A stretch of DNA of 64,000 nucleotides from Tiliqua scincoides (lineage: Eukaryota; Chordata; Lepidosauria; Squamata; Scincidae), in NCBI RefSeq assembly GCF_035046505.1, contig NC_089822.1:104292659-104356658 (forward strand), read 5' to 3'. A model generated the notes under the pieces. That model did not search any database, had not been told where the DNA came from, and worked only from the letters and a program-made list of their open reading frames with translations. Position 1 is the first letter of the stretch; the number at the start of each line of letters is the position of its first letter. This document shows, piece after piece, positions 43,151 through 54,531 of this stretch. A program made the translations under genes and the position numbers.

Positions 43151-44055
43151 TTGGAATGTCGTCACATTCAAAACTTTTTTTGATGTTAGAATTTAAAAAC
43201 AACAGCAACAACAAGGAGCACCGATAAATACCCAGTAAAAGATAAGAGATGCACACCCTGTGTGTATGGGTTTCTGGGAGATGGGGTGATAACTGTTTAC
43301 CTCTATAATACTTAGAGTTGACATAGCCCTTTCGGTAAAAGTAAATTCCTTTGTGAGTGTTAATATGTAAATTCAGGCGTCACTCAAAGGAGTGACCCAA
43401 GTCTCATTTTCAAATTAAAGGACCAGGAAAAGAACAGCAACAACAGCAACAACAAAACCATACAAAACAGGTCAAGGCCAAGCCTAATTTTTTGAGATGA
43501 AGGGGGTCATTGACAAGACTCAAAATCTATGTGAAGCAAATTACCCAAACAGCTGAACTTAGCAACAAGTCCTGAAAGCAAGGCAAGTTCTCTCCCACTC
43601 TTCAAGCCCCCTACTCACTCCTATGTAGCCCTCAAGAGTCCTCAGACACTCCACTCATTCACTTGATCAAAATAAAGATTTCTAATTAAAAAAAAAACAA
43701 TAGATTCACCCTCCCCCGCAGGTGCATTGCTGTGGACAATGCTCAAAGAATATACCAGACAGAAGGGATTCTTGAAAACAGGCCTATGTGGTACTTAGTT
43801 CTTCCTTCAGATCTGCCAGTATGTCAATTGCCTGTTAGACCAGGGTTCTGGAGGTACCAAGTCACTTTCCCACTATGATGGAAAAAGGGGCAGGGATTCA
43901 GCTTAGCCAGAGAGCAGGGTCAAAATGCTGATCCTGGCCTCACCTTTGACAAGTGGTCTCTTTCCACAAAAGTCTCACTTTTCATTCTGAGCCACGGAAG
44001 GACTTTGTGGGAAAATGCATTCATTTTTATGGTTGCGGAGCATTATGAACTAGAC
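43151..44055. other. unassigned, CAA-rich runs
   Basis: AAC/CAG-type runs at about 43195-43215 and 43436-43460 and an A run near 43690. Otherwise unique-looking. Confidence 0.4.
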
Positions 44056-44279
44056 CAGAGGTTCCCAAAGTGTGGGTCCGGGAACCACCAGTGGATTGGG
44101 TCCCAAGTTTTGGTAGTTTACAAAACTGACCGGGCAGATTAGGTTATGTGCATCAAGGGTTTAACAAGCTGCTACTGGGGGCGGGGCACTGTTGCCCAAT
44201 CACCATTATAGCCACACCTCTTGGTGTTTATAAATCAGGCAGCAGCATCTGCGCCTCTAAAATATTTGGGAACCACCGC
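44056..44279. mobile_element. hAT-type MITE, family 2
   Basis: CAGAGGTTCCCAAAGTGTGG to TATTTGGGAACCACCG. Interior matches the copy at 5812 (TTAGGTTATGTGCATCAAGG, CACCATTATAGCC, TTATAAATCAGGC). Confidence 0.85.
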
Positions 44280-45111
44280 ACTAACACGTTTGTATTCTGA
44301 AGCAGGGCTTTTCAAGTGTTGGCAGTCTCCCCGTAAAGTACAAAGTTGGCACTGCAGTGTGACCACTTTGGAGGACTTCAGTCTGGGACTTGTGCTCTTT
44401 AAAGCAAGGAAGTGACCAGAATCCAAACTCCTTTCTTTTTGTCAATGCCATCGCATTACAAGCACTTAGATTTTCTCCCTGGAGTGGACTCATTAACTCA
44501 CGACCCAGTTCTTTCAATTGAAATAGCTCCTTATGACAGCTTGTATGGGCAGTAAATGTTGGCAGTAAACAGATACCAAGCATGTTCGGTACTTGCCAGC
44601 TCTGGAGCTCTATTAAAACTCCTCTGTGCCAGCGGGTGTATACATGCAACATTTAGGTGCTGCCTGTAGGGCGTGTGGGCAGAAATAGCTTAAGGGCCAC
44701 TACAGATTGTTCAGAATGGCCAATATGATACTATTACAGAATGAGAACATGTGCTTTGGAGTTATGATGATCAATATTAGACCAAGTTTTTTTGTTCCCT
44801 TACCTCGGAGCTGTATTGCAGCTGCATCAGCACTGGAAAGTTAAATAGAATTGGGCCCCAAGTGAACGTTAACAGGAAGCAGGAAGCTTCTTGTTGCGTT
44901 CCCTTCTAGTGTTCTATAAAAGAAAGAAACATGCAAGCTTGGCACAACAGTAAAGAAGAAAAATGAAAGTAATGAGCATGGAGGACATGGGAATAGGTGC
45001 AGAGAACCACTGATAACTGAATCCACAGATACTAGATTCACAGATACGGGGAGATGCCTGTACATATGCAGGGGGACATTCTCACCACAGATGCTTACAG
45101 CTGGGAACAAC
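44280..45111. other. unassigned, with MITE fragments
   Basis: 44786-44860 is the right half of a foldback MITE (TGTTCCCTTACCTCGGAGCT to GAATTGGGCCCC). 44997-45064 resembles the mariner-type fragment at 33417 (CTGAATCCACAGATAC). The rest is unassigned. Confidence 0.5.
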
Positions 45112-45256
45112 TGTTACCCTACACATGCCCAATCTCGTCTGATCTTGGAAGCTAAGCAGGGTCAGGCCTGGTTAGTACTTGGATGGGAGACCGCTTGGGA
45201 ATACCGGGTGCTGTAGGCTTATACCATAGTCTTTCGAGACTGAAGGTTGCCAACCA
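45112..45256 (+). mobile_element. 5S-rRNA-derived SINE, copy 5
   Basis: Starts GTTACCCTACACATGCCCAA, full promoter boxes, tail ending GGTTGCCAACCA. Nearly identical to copies 4 and 8. Confidence 0.95.
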
Positions 45257-45369
45257 TTTGTAACAATTAATATGGGCAGTGCCATAAAATCTACTGTTTA
45301 TATGGAGTGGGGTACAATTTATATAGTCGCTTATACTGTAACTCTGAAATTCAACCGATCTGTAAAAAA

Positions 45370-45850
45370 AGAAATATAATAGATTGAAAAATATATAGCC
45401 ATTGCTTCACTGTAAGTTTTCTATCCAGATATTTCCCTCATCATTTTCTATAAATACCCTCCCTTGAGATGATCTCTACTCTGAATTTATACACCTTGGG
45501 ATAATAAGCCGTTATTACTCAATCTACCATCAATAATCTCCAACTGTCTCAGTTCACTGAAAATATAATTTCTCTGAGAAATTGTCATACTTGAAAATAT
45601 TGATGCAAGGGAAGACTCTTTCTCCTGATTTGTATTTGTATACTTGCGATATGAAAATTATACCCTCCTCAGTTATAAAAACCTTAAAGCTATCTAGTTC
45701 AGCCTTTTCCCATAATATAAAATTTCCTCCTTTATAATGTAAATTAAATGCACGATCCTCTATTACTGATGCAAATGGAAGAATACCTGGAGATAAATTT
45801 TTCCTATACTTATTCCATGTTGTTCGCATTTGTGAAAGTATAACTTTCCC
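45370..45850 (-). mobile_element. L1-type LINE remnant (ORF2 C-terminal region)
   Basis: The minus frame at 45554-45829 reads WNKYRKNLSPGILPFASVIE, then FNLHYKGGNFILWEKAELDS and FKVFITEEGIIFISQ. This is the post-palm region of L1-like ORF2 proteins (LSP...FxPG...W...G...L.D). Frames outside this segment are broken, so it is old. A second piece lies at about 46200-46400. Confidence 0.75.
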
Positions 45851-45859
45851 TGTTGGTAG

Positions 45860-46200
45860 TTTTAATTACTTCTTGTTAGTGATCCACAGTAATGCTCTCA
45901 ACAGGACACCAAAAAGCAATCTTGAAGCAACTGCACAAATGAATGAAACCAGATTCTTTTTGTGTGATATTTGGCAAACGTGTCTGAGTGCAATTGTACA
46001 TATTAACACATAAAGGTGTTTTTTGCAGTTCACGTGTGCACATAATATGTGCATTGTCTGAATGTGTATAGCATGTGCAAGACACATGTGCACATGTGCA
46101 TTATTATGCAGTGCTACTTCTTCACGGACAGCACCATGCACACACATGTTGGAATTTTCTATTAGGTTGAAAAGTTCCCATTTGCCACACTACCTTCCAT
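45860..46200. other. unassigned insert between L1 pieces
   Basis: Between the two L1-like segments lie about 340 bp rich in CACATGTGCACA words with no L1 similarity that I can see; possibly an insertion or a strongly eroded L1 part. Confidence 0.35.
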
Positions 46201-46400
46201 TTCAGAGCTAATTTAAACCACTGGGGTTTCCTACTAAAGGAAAATATAAGTTCTTGGTCCTACTACCATTAGATGCAAAATACTGCATGGTGCAGCCTGC
46301 CCAATATGCCAAGCAGTTACTTACAAGACTTATTGATTGGCATAGAGCGCAAAAAGCTTTGGTCAAAGTTCCCTGCATAGAAAATGGGAAAATCCACAAG
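46200..46400 (-). mobile_element. L1-type LINE remnant, upstream piece
   Basis: The minus frame contains LVSNCLAYWAGCTMQYFA, similar in layout to the YY-AAQL segment upstream of the LSP block in L1 ORF2. It sits in the right order and strand relative to 45370-45850. Weak on its own. Confidence 0.45.
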
Positions 46401-46678
46401 TAACATGCTGAACTGCCATCTTTAAATGAGAATTTAGAAGCATTTCCACGCTGTTTGTTTTTTAAAAGCTTTTAAATACCATTTGAGTTTAATTCAGTTT
46501 TTAAATCTGAAGATAATTCTGTTATAAAAATGTTCACGTGGGAAGTTGGGTATTCACTTGTGGAGAAGGAAGATGCTTTAAAACTTAAAGGGATGTTGTC
46601 TGTCAGTCAAAATGCTAAATGTCAAATGGTCTTATGTCCTTTAGAGAAAGGATTGGTGTTTTCCCCTTCTGTGTAAAC
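46401..46678. other. unassigned
   Basis: AT-rich, nothing recognisable. Confidence 0.4.
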
Positions 46679-47060
46679 CGCTGGTTCCCAACCTGTGGTC
46701 CGTGGAAGGTCCTGCAGACCAACAGGTGGTCTGCAAAGCCCTGAGAAGTGGTCCATGAGATTTCAGGCAAAAAAATCATCTTTGATCACTTCCAGTGTCT
46801 CACTGAGCAAGCAATCTCCCATGAACCACCAATGAGAGTGGAGAATGGATTGCCCACAGCCTTAACCACTGAAGTGTCAGCTGTGGCTGTGGGCAATCCA
46901 TTATCTGTTCTCTATGATAGTCTGTGGGAGAGTGCTTGGGGGACAGACCATTGGAGTGAGCAGAGACCAGACCCCCCCCCCCCCTTAGCCACACGTGGTG
47001 CACAACGATTCAAATTTTTACCCTAGTGATCTGCGGGTTCCTAAAGGTTGGGAACCACTG
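46679..47060. mobile_element. hAT-type MITE with perfect 8-bp duplication
   Basis: CGCTGGTTCCCAACCTGTGG to GGTTGGGAACCACTG, flanked by identical GTGTAAAC (46671-46678 and 47061-47068). Inner arms GAGAATGGATTGCCCACAGC and GCTGTGGGCAATCCATTATC form a hairpin. A C run lies at about 46973-46984. Confidence 0.93.
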
Positions 47061-47253
47061 GTGTAAACTAATACTTCTTTCTGTGGGTTTTAGGGGGAAG
47101 GTGATCATGTATAATGTTAATGACACTATGGAAAGCACATTGAGTAACTGCGCATTCCACTTGCAATGTCACATGATCCCAGCGGCGTGTTCTTGACTGC
47201 GGACAGCAAAAGCCAAATTGTGCCTGAGCCATTTTTTGTTGCTCGTCTTTCTC

Positions 47254-47725
47254 ACAGCCCAATCCTGAGCTGCCTGGAGTTCCCAGTCTCGGAGGCTCCG
47301 TGCAGGGCTCCCGCCGGATCCTGTGCCCCCATGCTACGGCAGGAGGCACCTCTGGAGAAGGGGACATTCATCCCCTTCCCCCGAGTGAGGGAAGCAGCCC
47401 CGCAGTGGGGCTACTCTCTTTAGCGCCAAAGTAAAGGCGCTCGTGTAGGGCGCACAGCCCTGCGGAGCTCAGCTCCATGGATCCGCCTCTCTCCCTCCCA
47501 CCGACACACCATCTGCCTGCCCCCTGGCACACCTCCCACTGGCCTCCCCCCTCCCCGGAACACCTCCCCCACACCCCTGGCCATGCCCCTGCCTCCCATT
47601 CCACAGCCCGGCAGTCTGGGCAACTGCCAAGCCGTGGAACCCGGGCCACCGCCGCGCACTTGCCCAACTCCAGCTGGCGCTGGGCTAGCTCTGGTGGGAG
47701 CCTGGCGGTGAGCCCTGCAAACGTG
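47254..47725. mobile_element. GC-rich MITE-like repeat
   Basis: CACAGCCCAATCCTGAGCTG start; interior very C-rich; GGGGACATTCATCCCC stem near 47360. Opposed frames of about 100 codons are composition artefacts. The right end is not certain. Confidence 0.55.
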
Positions 47726-48150
47726 CCATTTTTCTGCTCAAAATCCTCCTCCCCCAGTTGCTTTCGAAGCTCAGAAACGTAACTGTGGAGGGTTTTTCTG
47801 AGCAGGAAAACAAAACACGACAGTGGGAAGGGGAAATCGTTATGTAGCCTTCCTCCGTTGAAAGTGGTGACCTACCAAGAATGGTTTTCAGTTGTAAAAA
47901 ATTGGAGAGATTGTTCAGGCTGATCCTACCTGTTGCCTCATTTAAACCAGTGTGCATCTTCCCAACAGTTTCCCCGATAGCACTCAATTGTTTTCTCTCA
48001 GAGAAGTGATTACCCATTACTAGAATGGAAAGAAGGAAAGCGCTCCTCCGGGAAAGAACTTTAAGCTGCAACAAAAACATTCCACCACTACTTCCCCAAC
48101 AGTGGCAATCACACTTGTCTGAAGCTGAGATAGCACAATGGCTCAGGCAA
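47726..48150. other. unassigned
   Basis: A 131-codon minus frame (47685-48080) crosses from the MITE into this DNA and has no motif. Confidence 0.35.
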
Positions 48151-48151
48151 C

Positions 48152-48232
48152 AATGTTACACACACTTTCCTGGGAGTAAGCCCAACTGAATGCAATGGAA
48201 CTTATCCGAGTGGGCATACGTAGGATGTGCAG
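48152..48232. repeat. short palindromic repeat, diverged
   Basis: ACACACTTTCCTGGGAGTAA through CATACGTAGGATGTGC. Confidence 0.7.
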
Positions 48233-48249
48233 GAAGAGATTGATTTGGC

Positions 48250-48480
48250 AGCCCAACCAGAATTAAAAGTATGCATGGCAATGCAGGATCCTCCTGCTCC
48301 TGCGCTGGATTTACTTTATCCAGGGCATTCTTCACTCTGCCAATGTGAACAAGAAGGGTCCAGCCTTCCCGCCAGCATGCTGGCTAATACTGCTATCACA
48401 GAGCACTTCATGGTGCTTTTGCGGCAGTGCACACAAGTACAAGTACCAGAGCAGCCCATCCATAGGACATCCATTGGGCT
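48250..48480. repeat. unnamed MITE-like repeat
   Basis: TGCTATCACAGAGCACTTCATGG-type sequence is the inverse of 26140-26230, and both have CTGGC-rich arms. No ends resolved. Confidence 0.45.
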
Positions 48481-48535
48481 AGTAAGGACAACAACACAGT
48501 GATACATGTCTTTACAATTTGCACATTCCAAGGCT

Positions 48536-48622
48536 ACATTTCTATGCACACTTACTTGGGAGTTAGCACCACTGAACTCAATGGGACTTATTTCTGAGTT
48601 GACATGCATAGAATTGGGCTGA
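48536..48622. repeat. short palindromic repeat
   Basis: CTATGCACACTTACTTGGGA to GTTGACATGCATAGAATTGG with the CTCAATGGGACTTA core. Confidence 0.8.
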
Positions 48623-48849
48623 AAATCTGCTCTACAAATAACTTCTTAGTGTTATCCTAAAATCAGTACAGGAGGCAACTTTTGCTGTCCGTCCCCCCCA
48701 AGTTGTCGCCAAGAGACGTTTTTGTTTTCTGCCACAAGACCGATGTGGTTCCATTTCCTTATCTAGCAGAAGTTTCAAACAGTGTCCCAGAGGCTAAGCA
48801 AACTGTTCCATAGCATAGGCACCTCTTTCTTCACCTTCCTATCTCACAT

Positions 48850-48926
48850 GCATGTCTCCTCAGAAATAAATTCAATGATGAGTGATGCTTACTCCCGGGA
48901 AAGTGTATGTAGGAGTGCAACCTAAA
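48850..48926. repeat. short palindromic repeat, diverged
   Basis: CATGTCTCCTCAGAAATAAA to GTATGTAGGAGTGCAACC. Confidence 0.7.
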
Positions 48927-48959
48927 GGACAAACCTGTCAGGAAGAGAAACTAGTGATG

Positions 48960-49164
48960 CAGTGCCGTATCTAGGGCATCTGGCACCTGGAGCCCATAAA
49001 TTTTTAATGCTCTCATATCCCCCTTTTACCTCCTGCCTCTGATGTCCTCCTGGAGACCTTAGAAAGGCACTTTTGATTTTCCCAGAAAGGCACCCCCCTG
49101 ACACCTTCTCAAGGCCTGGTACCAGGGGCAATTGACCCCCCCAAGCCCCCTAGCTACACCACTG
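48960..49164. mobile_element. hAT-type MITE (CAGTGGCGTAGCTAGGG ends)
   Basis: CAGTGCCGTATCTAGGGC to CCCCTAGCTACACCACTG; about 17-bp inverted ends, 205 bp. The 8-bp flanks match poorly, so it is an older copy. Confidence 0.8.
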
Positions 49165-50270
49165 ATCTGAGGGAGGAAGATGGTGGGACTTGGAGTCCCA
49201 AGCTGCCAGCTCTTTGCTTTACACCCTGAGGTGGCATAGCTGTCTCATCTAACAAGGGCTGGAAGGGAAGCTGGCAGTGGCTTTCCAAAGTCCACAGGTA
49301 GACTCTCCAGAAGCTGCTGCTTCTGCCTCACCTTGTCTGCATAGGCCTTGGTCGCCAGCATGCCATAGAAATGGAGCACACGGCACGCATGCCCCATAAT
49401 TTCAGGGAGCATGCCAATGTACAGGATGTTCTATCCAATCTCTTTAATAATAGTAAAAGACTCCTAAAATTTCATCACAGGCTCTCTTATAATATTTGCA
49501 AATTAAATGTGTATCATGAAGAGAGCTCATTTATTAGCAGCCCCGGTTCAGCAACTAATTTGTCTAGTGCATTACTTTGACACCAGCAATTTAAGCGATT
49601 TTGTTTATAGGAGAGGGTGGCACCTTGCAGGAACACTTACAAGACAATTAATTAAGCCATGCCAATGGCTGCAAATGCCTTGACATGACTAATTTAAATC
49701 ATTCCGCTGAGTGCAGAGCTCAGCCATTGCTATGTAATCAGTAATACCATCTTCCTTTTGCGGTGAAGATGCCCAGACCATTCCTGGAACGCAATTTATC
49801 GAGGTGCGATGGCTGGAAGGAGCTGAATGGGCTCTTTTGAACCCTTTGGTAGATCCTGCCACATATCAACACTGACTACACCAAAGGGGGCCAGCCTGTG
49901 CTATAAATGTTTCTGAATTGCATGCTTGGTGGCTAGGAACATTTAAACAGTACAGTTTATAAAGCATTTCTTCGTTAGGGATGTCAAGCTAGCAGGAGAA
50001 AGGCCTTACACACAATTATTTTAGCATATAGGGGTTTCAGGAGCAGGTGCTCCACGAGATATAACAGTTCAAATCAATTTGGTCTTTAAATGTCAACACC
50101 AGCACTGTGAACTGTGCCAAGAAACTTCACTGGCAGCCAGTGGAGCTTCTTCCATGTAAGTGTCATGTGCTTCCTTGCAGCTAAGGGCTGAATTAGATCT
50201 TATACTGCAGAACTGTATATAGAATTGGGCTGGCTGCTGAACCAGATTCATTCCTACATCCTTGACAAGT
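49165..50270. other. repeat-poor stretch
   Basis: No transposon signature over 1.1 kb. The part 49480-49880 has AATTAATTAAG, TGACTAATTTAAATC and TATGTAATCAGTAAT words in unique-looking DNA. No exon seen. Confidence 0.4.
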
Positions 50271-50500
50271 GCTTCCAGAATTATTAACAGTATTTATATA
50301 CCGCTTTTCAACTAAAAGTTCACAAAGTGGTTTACAGAGAAAAATCAAACTACTAGTGGCTTCCTGTCCCAAAAGGGCTCACAATCTAAAATGATGCAAA
50401 AGAACACCAGCAGACAGTCACTAGAAAAGACACTGCTGGGGTGAGGTGGGCTAGTTACTCCTCCCCTGCTATAAAGAGGAGCACCCACTTGAAAGTGTGC
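50271..50500. repeat. LINE/SINE tail repeat (ATATACCGCTTTTCAAC type)
   Basis: ATTATTAACAGTATTTATAT with ACCGCTTTTCAACTAAAAG, AAAGTGGTTTACAGAG and CCCAAAAGGGCTCACAATCT. The same sequence is nested in the foldback MITE at 58563. A widespread squamate repeat in inverse orientation; its family is not certain. Confidence 0.75.
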
Positions 50501-51175
50501 CTCTTGCCCAGGTAGCAGGGGTTAATGCTACTATTTAGAGTCAACCAGCACACAGGGCATGCGGGAGGACCCTTCCTGCATGAAACCCAACACGGGGCTC
50601 TGCTTAGCAACAACACATAAGGCCTGAGAGACCCAGGGGGTGCAGGCATCACTCCCCCCCCGTGCCTCGCCCTAACAATGCCATTGTGCTGATCCCCTAT
50701 AAAGTGGTAGGTTCAGGGTAATTGAAAGTGCAGCAAAGGCAGGGTGGAAGAATTAAAGCTTCTCCCCTTGACACTTTACTCCTCAATTCACTTCTTAGTT
50801 GTTCTCCTCCTGTTGGGCTTCTGTGATTTCTTAGAGAAAAATGGCACCAGAGACATAGGGAAAAGTACAGATAGGGAGTTCATCAATTTAATATACTGTT
50901 TTTCAACTAACATTATGTCCAACCTTAAAATTCTTCGGGGGAAACCGAGATTTCTTACAAAAATGTTCTCTAAAAAATACCTATAATTGGTCAACCATTT
51001 TCAGATGAAACTGAGAGGAGTCTGCCCGTCACTAGTCCTACTCAGCTATAATCCATCTATAGGTCTAAATTGGAATATACACTGTTGTTGAAATCTGTAC
51101 CAAAATACTGCTATGGGACTGTGCGATTTACTATTTGAAGGGCAAATTTTCCCCACTTGTTTGATTTGTTTTGCA
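50501..51175. other. unassigned
   Basis: Nothing recognisable beyond a C run near 50655. Confidence 0.4.
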
Positions 51176-51193
51176 CATTTTTATACTGCCTGT
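51176..51193 (-). mobile_element. 3' end of CORE-type SINE, left of insertion
   Basis: TTTTATACTGCCTGT is the end of the SINE whose body is at 51671-51875; TATACTGCCTGT is present on both sides of the inserted 477-bp element. Confidence 0.8.
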
Positions 51194-51670
51194 TTCCCCT
51201 GGGGGCTGGGGATATGAATAGGCCCTCAGTTTGGCTGTACTTGTCGTAAGAGGCGACTAAACAGCCACCAGGTAGATGGGGCTCGTTAGCCTGGGAAGGC
51301 AGCTCATCTGAGAGAAGGAAAACTCTGATCCCAAACCTCCACTGCCTTGTGGCTACATCCAGTTATGGAAAAGGCTTCAGGAGTCAACCTCGAGGCAAAA
51401 TCCGGAGCCGGAGTCCCTGAGGCAGTTCATGGCTGAACACAGTCACGTTCTGGCAACTCCTGCGACACCGCTGGAACCAACCGTATTAGCTTCTGCCTTT
51501 CCATTGGACCAATTCAGCGACGTGGAGAGGGGGGATTTGCTGCGTGGGTAACAGCCTATCCTCCAAATCTACTTTACCCAGGCTTCGCGCACTGGAGAGG
51601 ACACTCTGTTCCAGAACCACCATTCAGAGCACAATTTCATAGTCTTCCACGACTGAAGGATGTCAACATG
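51194..51670 (+). mobile_element. 477-bp LINE-tailed non-autonomous element, copy 2
   Basis: Full-length: starts TTCCCCTGGGGGCTGGGG, has CTTGTCGTAAGAGGCGACTA (a GTCG/CGAC hairpin around TAAGAGG), an untranslatable body, TTCCAGAACCACCATTCAGA and the tail hairpin with GAAGGATGTCAAC. Target duplication TATACTGCCTGT, 12 bp, at 51182-51193 and 51671-51682. It split an older SINE. Confidence 0.93.
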
Positions 51671-51875
51671 TATACTGCCTGTCCTCCAAGGAGCTCAAGG
51701 TAGTATACATAGGTCCTCCCATCCTTTTCTTCTCACAACAACCCAGTGAGGTAGGTGAGGCTAAGAGATAGTGATTGGCCCAAAGTTACCAAGGAAGTTT
51801 CCTGGCTGTGGAGATTTGAACCTAGATCTTCCAGGTCTAAGTCCAACTCCTAAACCACTACACAATCCTGGCTCT
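51671..51875 (-). mobile_element. CORE/MIR-like tRNA SINE
   Basis: The minus strand starts with a tRNA-like head: A-box-like GTGTAGTGGTTTAGGAG and B box AGGTTCAAATCT. It continues with a CORE-like part GGCCAATCACTATCTCTTAG, then CTCACTGGGTTGTTGTGAG, and ends in GGACAGGCAGTATAC. Order and words fit amniote CORE-SINEs. Confidence 0.85.
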
Positions 51876-52190
51876 CACTTGTTTGGTGGAAGCTTTGGAG
51901 AATCCCGATTTTCTCAAGTCTTTCACAGGAATTCCATAGCCCTTTCCTTTGCCTTGCCACCTTGCAGGCACTTTTTTTTTTTTCAAGCCCAGTTCCAATT
52001 CCAGAAATGAGCCATGCTGGGAAGAAAAATCACAGAAGTGGTAGAGTATACAGCAAGGTAAAGAGAGGGAGGGTTCTTCTTTATTCACCTACACATACCT
52101 TTTGTTGTGAATATAAGAGCTCCAACCTATTAAGGGCATTTATGCAAACTGAAAAACATAGCTGCCTCCTCACGTCATATAAGGCTAGCC
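51876..52190. other. unassigned
   Basis: T run at about 51970; nothing else. Confidence 0.4.
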
Positions 52191-52598
52191 CAGTGTTTCA
52201 CAAATGGGTCGGGACCCAACTGTGGGTTGTGAGACAATTTTTGGTGGATTAAAAAAAATCCTTTGCAAGCAACCTTGCCAGACTGGCAGAAGAAAATCAT
52301 TAGTTGGAATGCTAATGCTAACCTATGGCATGAGGTTCATAGCCCCAAATTAAAATTCCGATTTTCTCTAATAAATGGTGTGCTGCAGAGATCAAGTGTG
52401 AACCAAGTTTCAGCCTTTTGTCTGGCCTAATTTCACATCTTTTTCTCCAGCCTTCTGGGTATCCTGGAATAACTGTAAAGGTTTGGGGGAACAGTCCTTG
52501 AACTCAGTTTCTAGGGGGGGTCTAGCAAATGTCGACACACATATTCTATATGGAAGGTCTCTATTGGGTCCTGGCACTAAGGAGTTTGGGAAGCACTG
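52191..52598. mobile_element. hAT-type MITE
   Basis: CAGTGTTTCACAAATGGGTC to GGAGTTTGGGAAGCACTG, flanked by GGCTAGCC and GGCTAGTC (7 of 8). The interior shows no internal palindrome. Confidence 0.88.
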
Positions 52599-52663
52599 GG
52601 CTAGTCTATCTGAACCAGCAGTGTTGGGATGCCTCTTAGGAATCTTGGGCTCAAGGAATAAGA

Positions 52664-52699
52664 CTGTCTCTCTCTCTCTCTCTCTCTCTCCCCCCCCCC
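52664..52699. repeat. (TC)n and C run
   Basis: About 13 TC units then nine C; gives artefactual Ser-Leu frames. Confidence 0.95.
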
Positions 52700-52779
52700 A
52701 TCCCCTGTTACACACACCCTGAGTCAGCCACTGCAGAGATAGCAAGCAAGGGCCTTAATCAGGCATTAAGGTTTATGGG

Positions 52780-52910
52780 ACCCACAATTATCACCCTGGT
52801 CATTAGATTGTAAGAGGACGCTTATTGTATTTCATCTAAAAGTTGCCTTGACCTCCAGCAAGGGTGGAAAGGCAGAGTATAAGTGTGTTAAATGAATGAA
52901 TAAATCATAT
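52780..52910 (+). repeat. SINE/LINE tail repeat
   Basis: GATTGTAAGAGGACGCTTAT, CAGCAAGGGTGGAAAGGCAG and AGTATAAGTGTGTTAAATGA; tail of a CORE-SINE or L2-like element followed by ATGA/ATAA units. Confidence 0.6.
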
Positions 52911-54470
52911 AATGGATTAATAGGAGGTAGTCACAGGCAGAGTAAAAGGCTAAGATAGCTTGATCACCGTTTTAGGGTGCTAGATCTAGTTGAGCTCTTT
53001 ACAGGAAAGATTATGAGAAAAGCTTGTAAATATGTCTGAAATCCTGTCCTAAAGCCACAAGAGTGTAGATGGAAAGGGACTTTGGTAGAAATAGAATGGC
53101 AAAAATGGTAAAACTGAGGCAATTTCAGAAAAAAAGGAAGATGGATGTAGACATGTTCAATGATCATGACATCTGGGTGATTGGAGAGTTAAGAAAGAGA
53201 AGCTTCCCACAATTTTAAGGTGTCAGTGTTGATAGCAACTCCAGGGTCCCATTCGCATTCACTAGGTGGCAGACAAGGGGTTCATAAGAAACACACCTTC
53301 ATGTTTTAGAGTTTTTTCTTTACCTACTGTCCATGCCTCATGCTGGGCAGATAATAAATCGAAGGAGCTCTTGTCATCTCCTCTGTACATTGACTGTCAT
53401 GCTGTAAGATAGTTGCAATTAAATCAGGAAGACCACCTGAATTTCTGAGGGATTGTTCAGGAAAGGGCTATATGGAAAGGGGATTGTCTCCATTTTACAT
53501 ATTATGACTCTGCTTACTCTCCTATATTTTGAGCTGTTCTATTACTGGGTGTTTGGCATTTTTGTAATAAAAGTTTGAAGCCTGTTCCAATTGTCCTTGA
53601 TCACTGATGAATGCGCTTGGAACTCAGTAGAGGAAAATGAGACTTTGCAGGAGCCCTCTTTCTCGAATTGGCTACAAATCGCATCCTAACTTTCTCCTAC
53701 AAGGTCAGGTCAGGTAACAGCAGGGGTGTAGTCAAGTGGGGACTGCAGCTATTTCTGCTACTGCAGAAATGGTAACATCATCATCTGAAGGGCTCGGATG
53801 TCCACACTTTTTTTTCAAAGCATCAGAACTGGGAAGCAGAATCAGGTTCAACAGAAAGCAAACTGAGAAATTTGCCCAGAAGCATAAATAGATACAGATG
53901 GATGAGGGAGTGGATGAATGGAAAGAGGGAAGAAAGTAAGACTAGATCATGCCCCCCCCCCCCGGGAGGGGAATGAGGACTTGCTCACTTCATTTCATTG
54001 AATGAGGGGCCCCAAGAGACACAGGTGGTGGAAGTAGCTGGAACTTACTTTTGAAAAAATTTGTGAAAATAGGTTGGAGAAGAAGAAAATATTCTAATGA
54101 AGACATTTAAAGCTGATTTTGTTGTTGTTGTTGTTGACTATGTCACCCTGGCGTGTGTGGCCACTTAAGCTAAGTAGGAACGCACAGTGCAATGTCGCCA
54201 TGCCCTGTGAGTGATTTTTTTTTTGGGGGGGGGGGGATTTTCTTGACTTTACTTTCATGTTTGGTGTTGCTACTGAGGATACAGCCCCAGTTTGGAAGGA
54301 TTATTGGGGACTGTTTTGATCTGTGATTTCATACAGAATGCAATGAAACAAACCATGTTGAAATATCTCTATCAAAAGTAATAGCCAAAAAGCCGCAGGA
54401 GCAGGGCAATGGTGCATTTCCACACCCACCGCCCAGGGCATTGCCCCACCCGCTGCATGGGAGGACGTCC
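52911..54470. other. unassigned 1.5 kb
   Basis: Contains C/G runs near 53952, a GTT run at 54120-54137 and a T/G run near 54212-54236. CAGGGGTGTAGTCAAGTGGG near 53723 may be a lone hAT end. No exon seen. Confidence 0.4.
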
Positions 54471-54531
54471 GTCATGAGGGCGACGTACTGGCCTCCCACA
54501 CCAGGTGATAAAAACCCTAGTGAAGCCACTG
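54471..54531. mobile_element. hAT-type MITE, right end only
   Basis: CCAGGTGATAAAAACCCTAG followed by TGAAGCCACTG is the right terminus of a CAGTGGCTTCACTAGGG-type hAT element; the left end is not found. Confidence 0.6.

Noticed and set aside
45112-45256. functional 5S rRNA gene
   Set aside because: The first dozen or so 5S bases are missing, the 3' end is a LINE-type tail instead of a T-run terminator, and the copies are dispersed singly with target duplications. They are SINEs.
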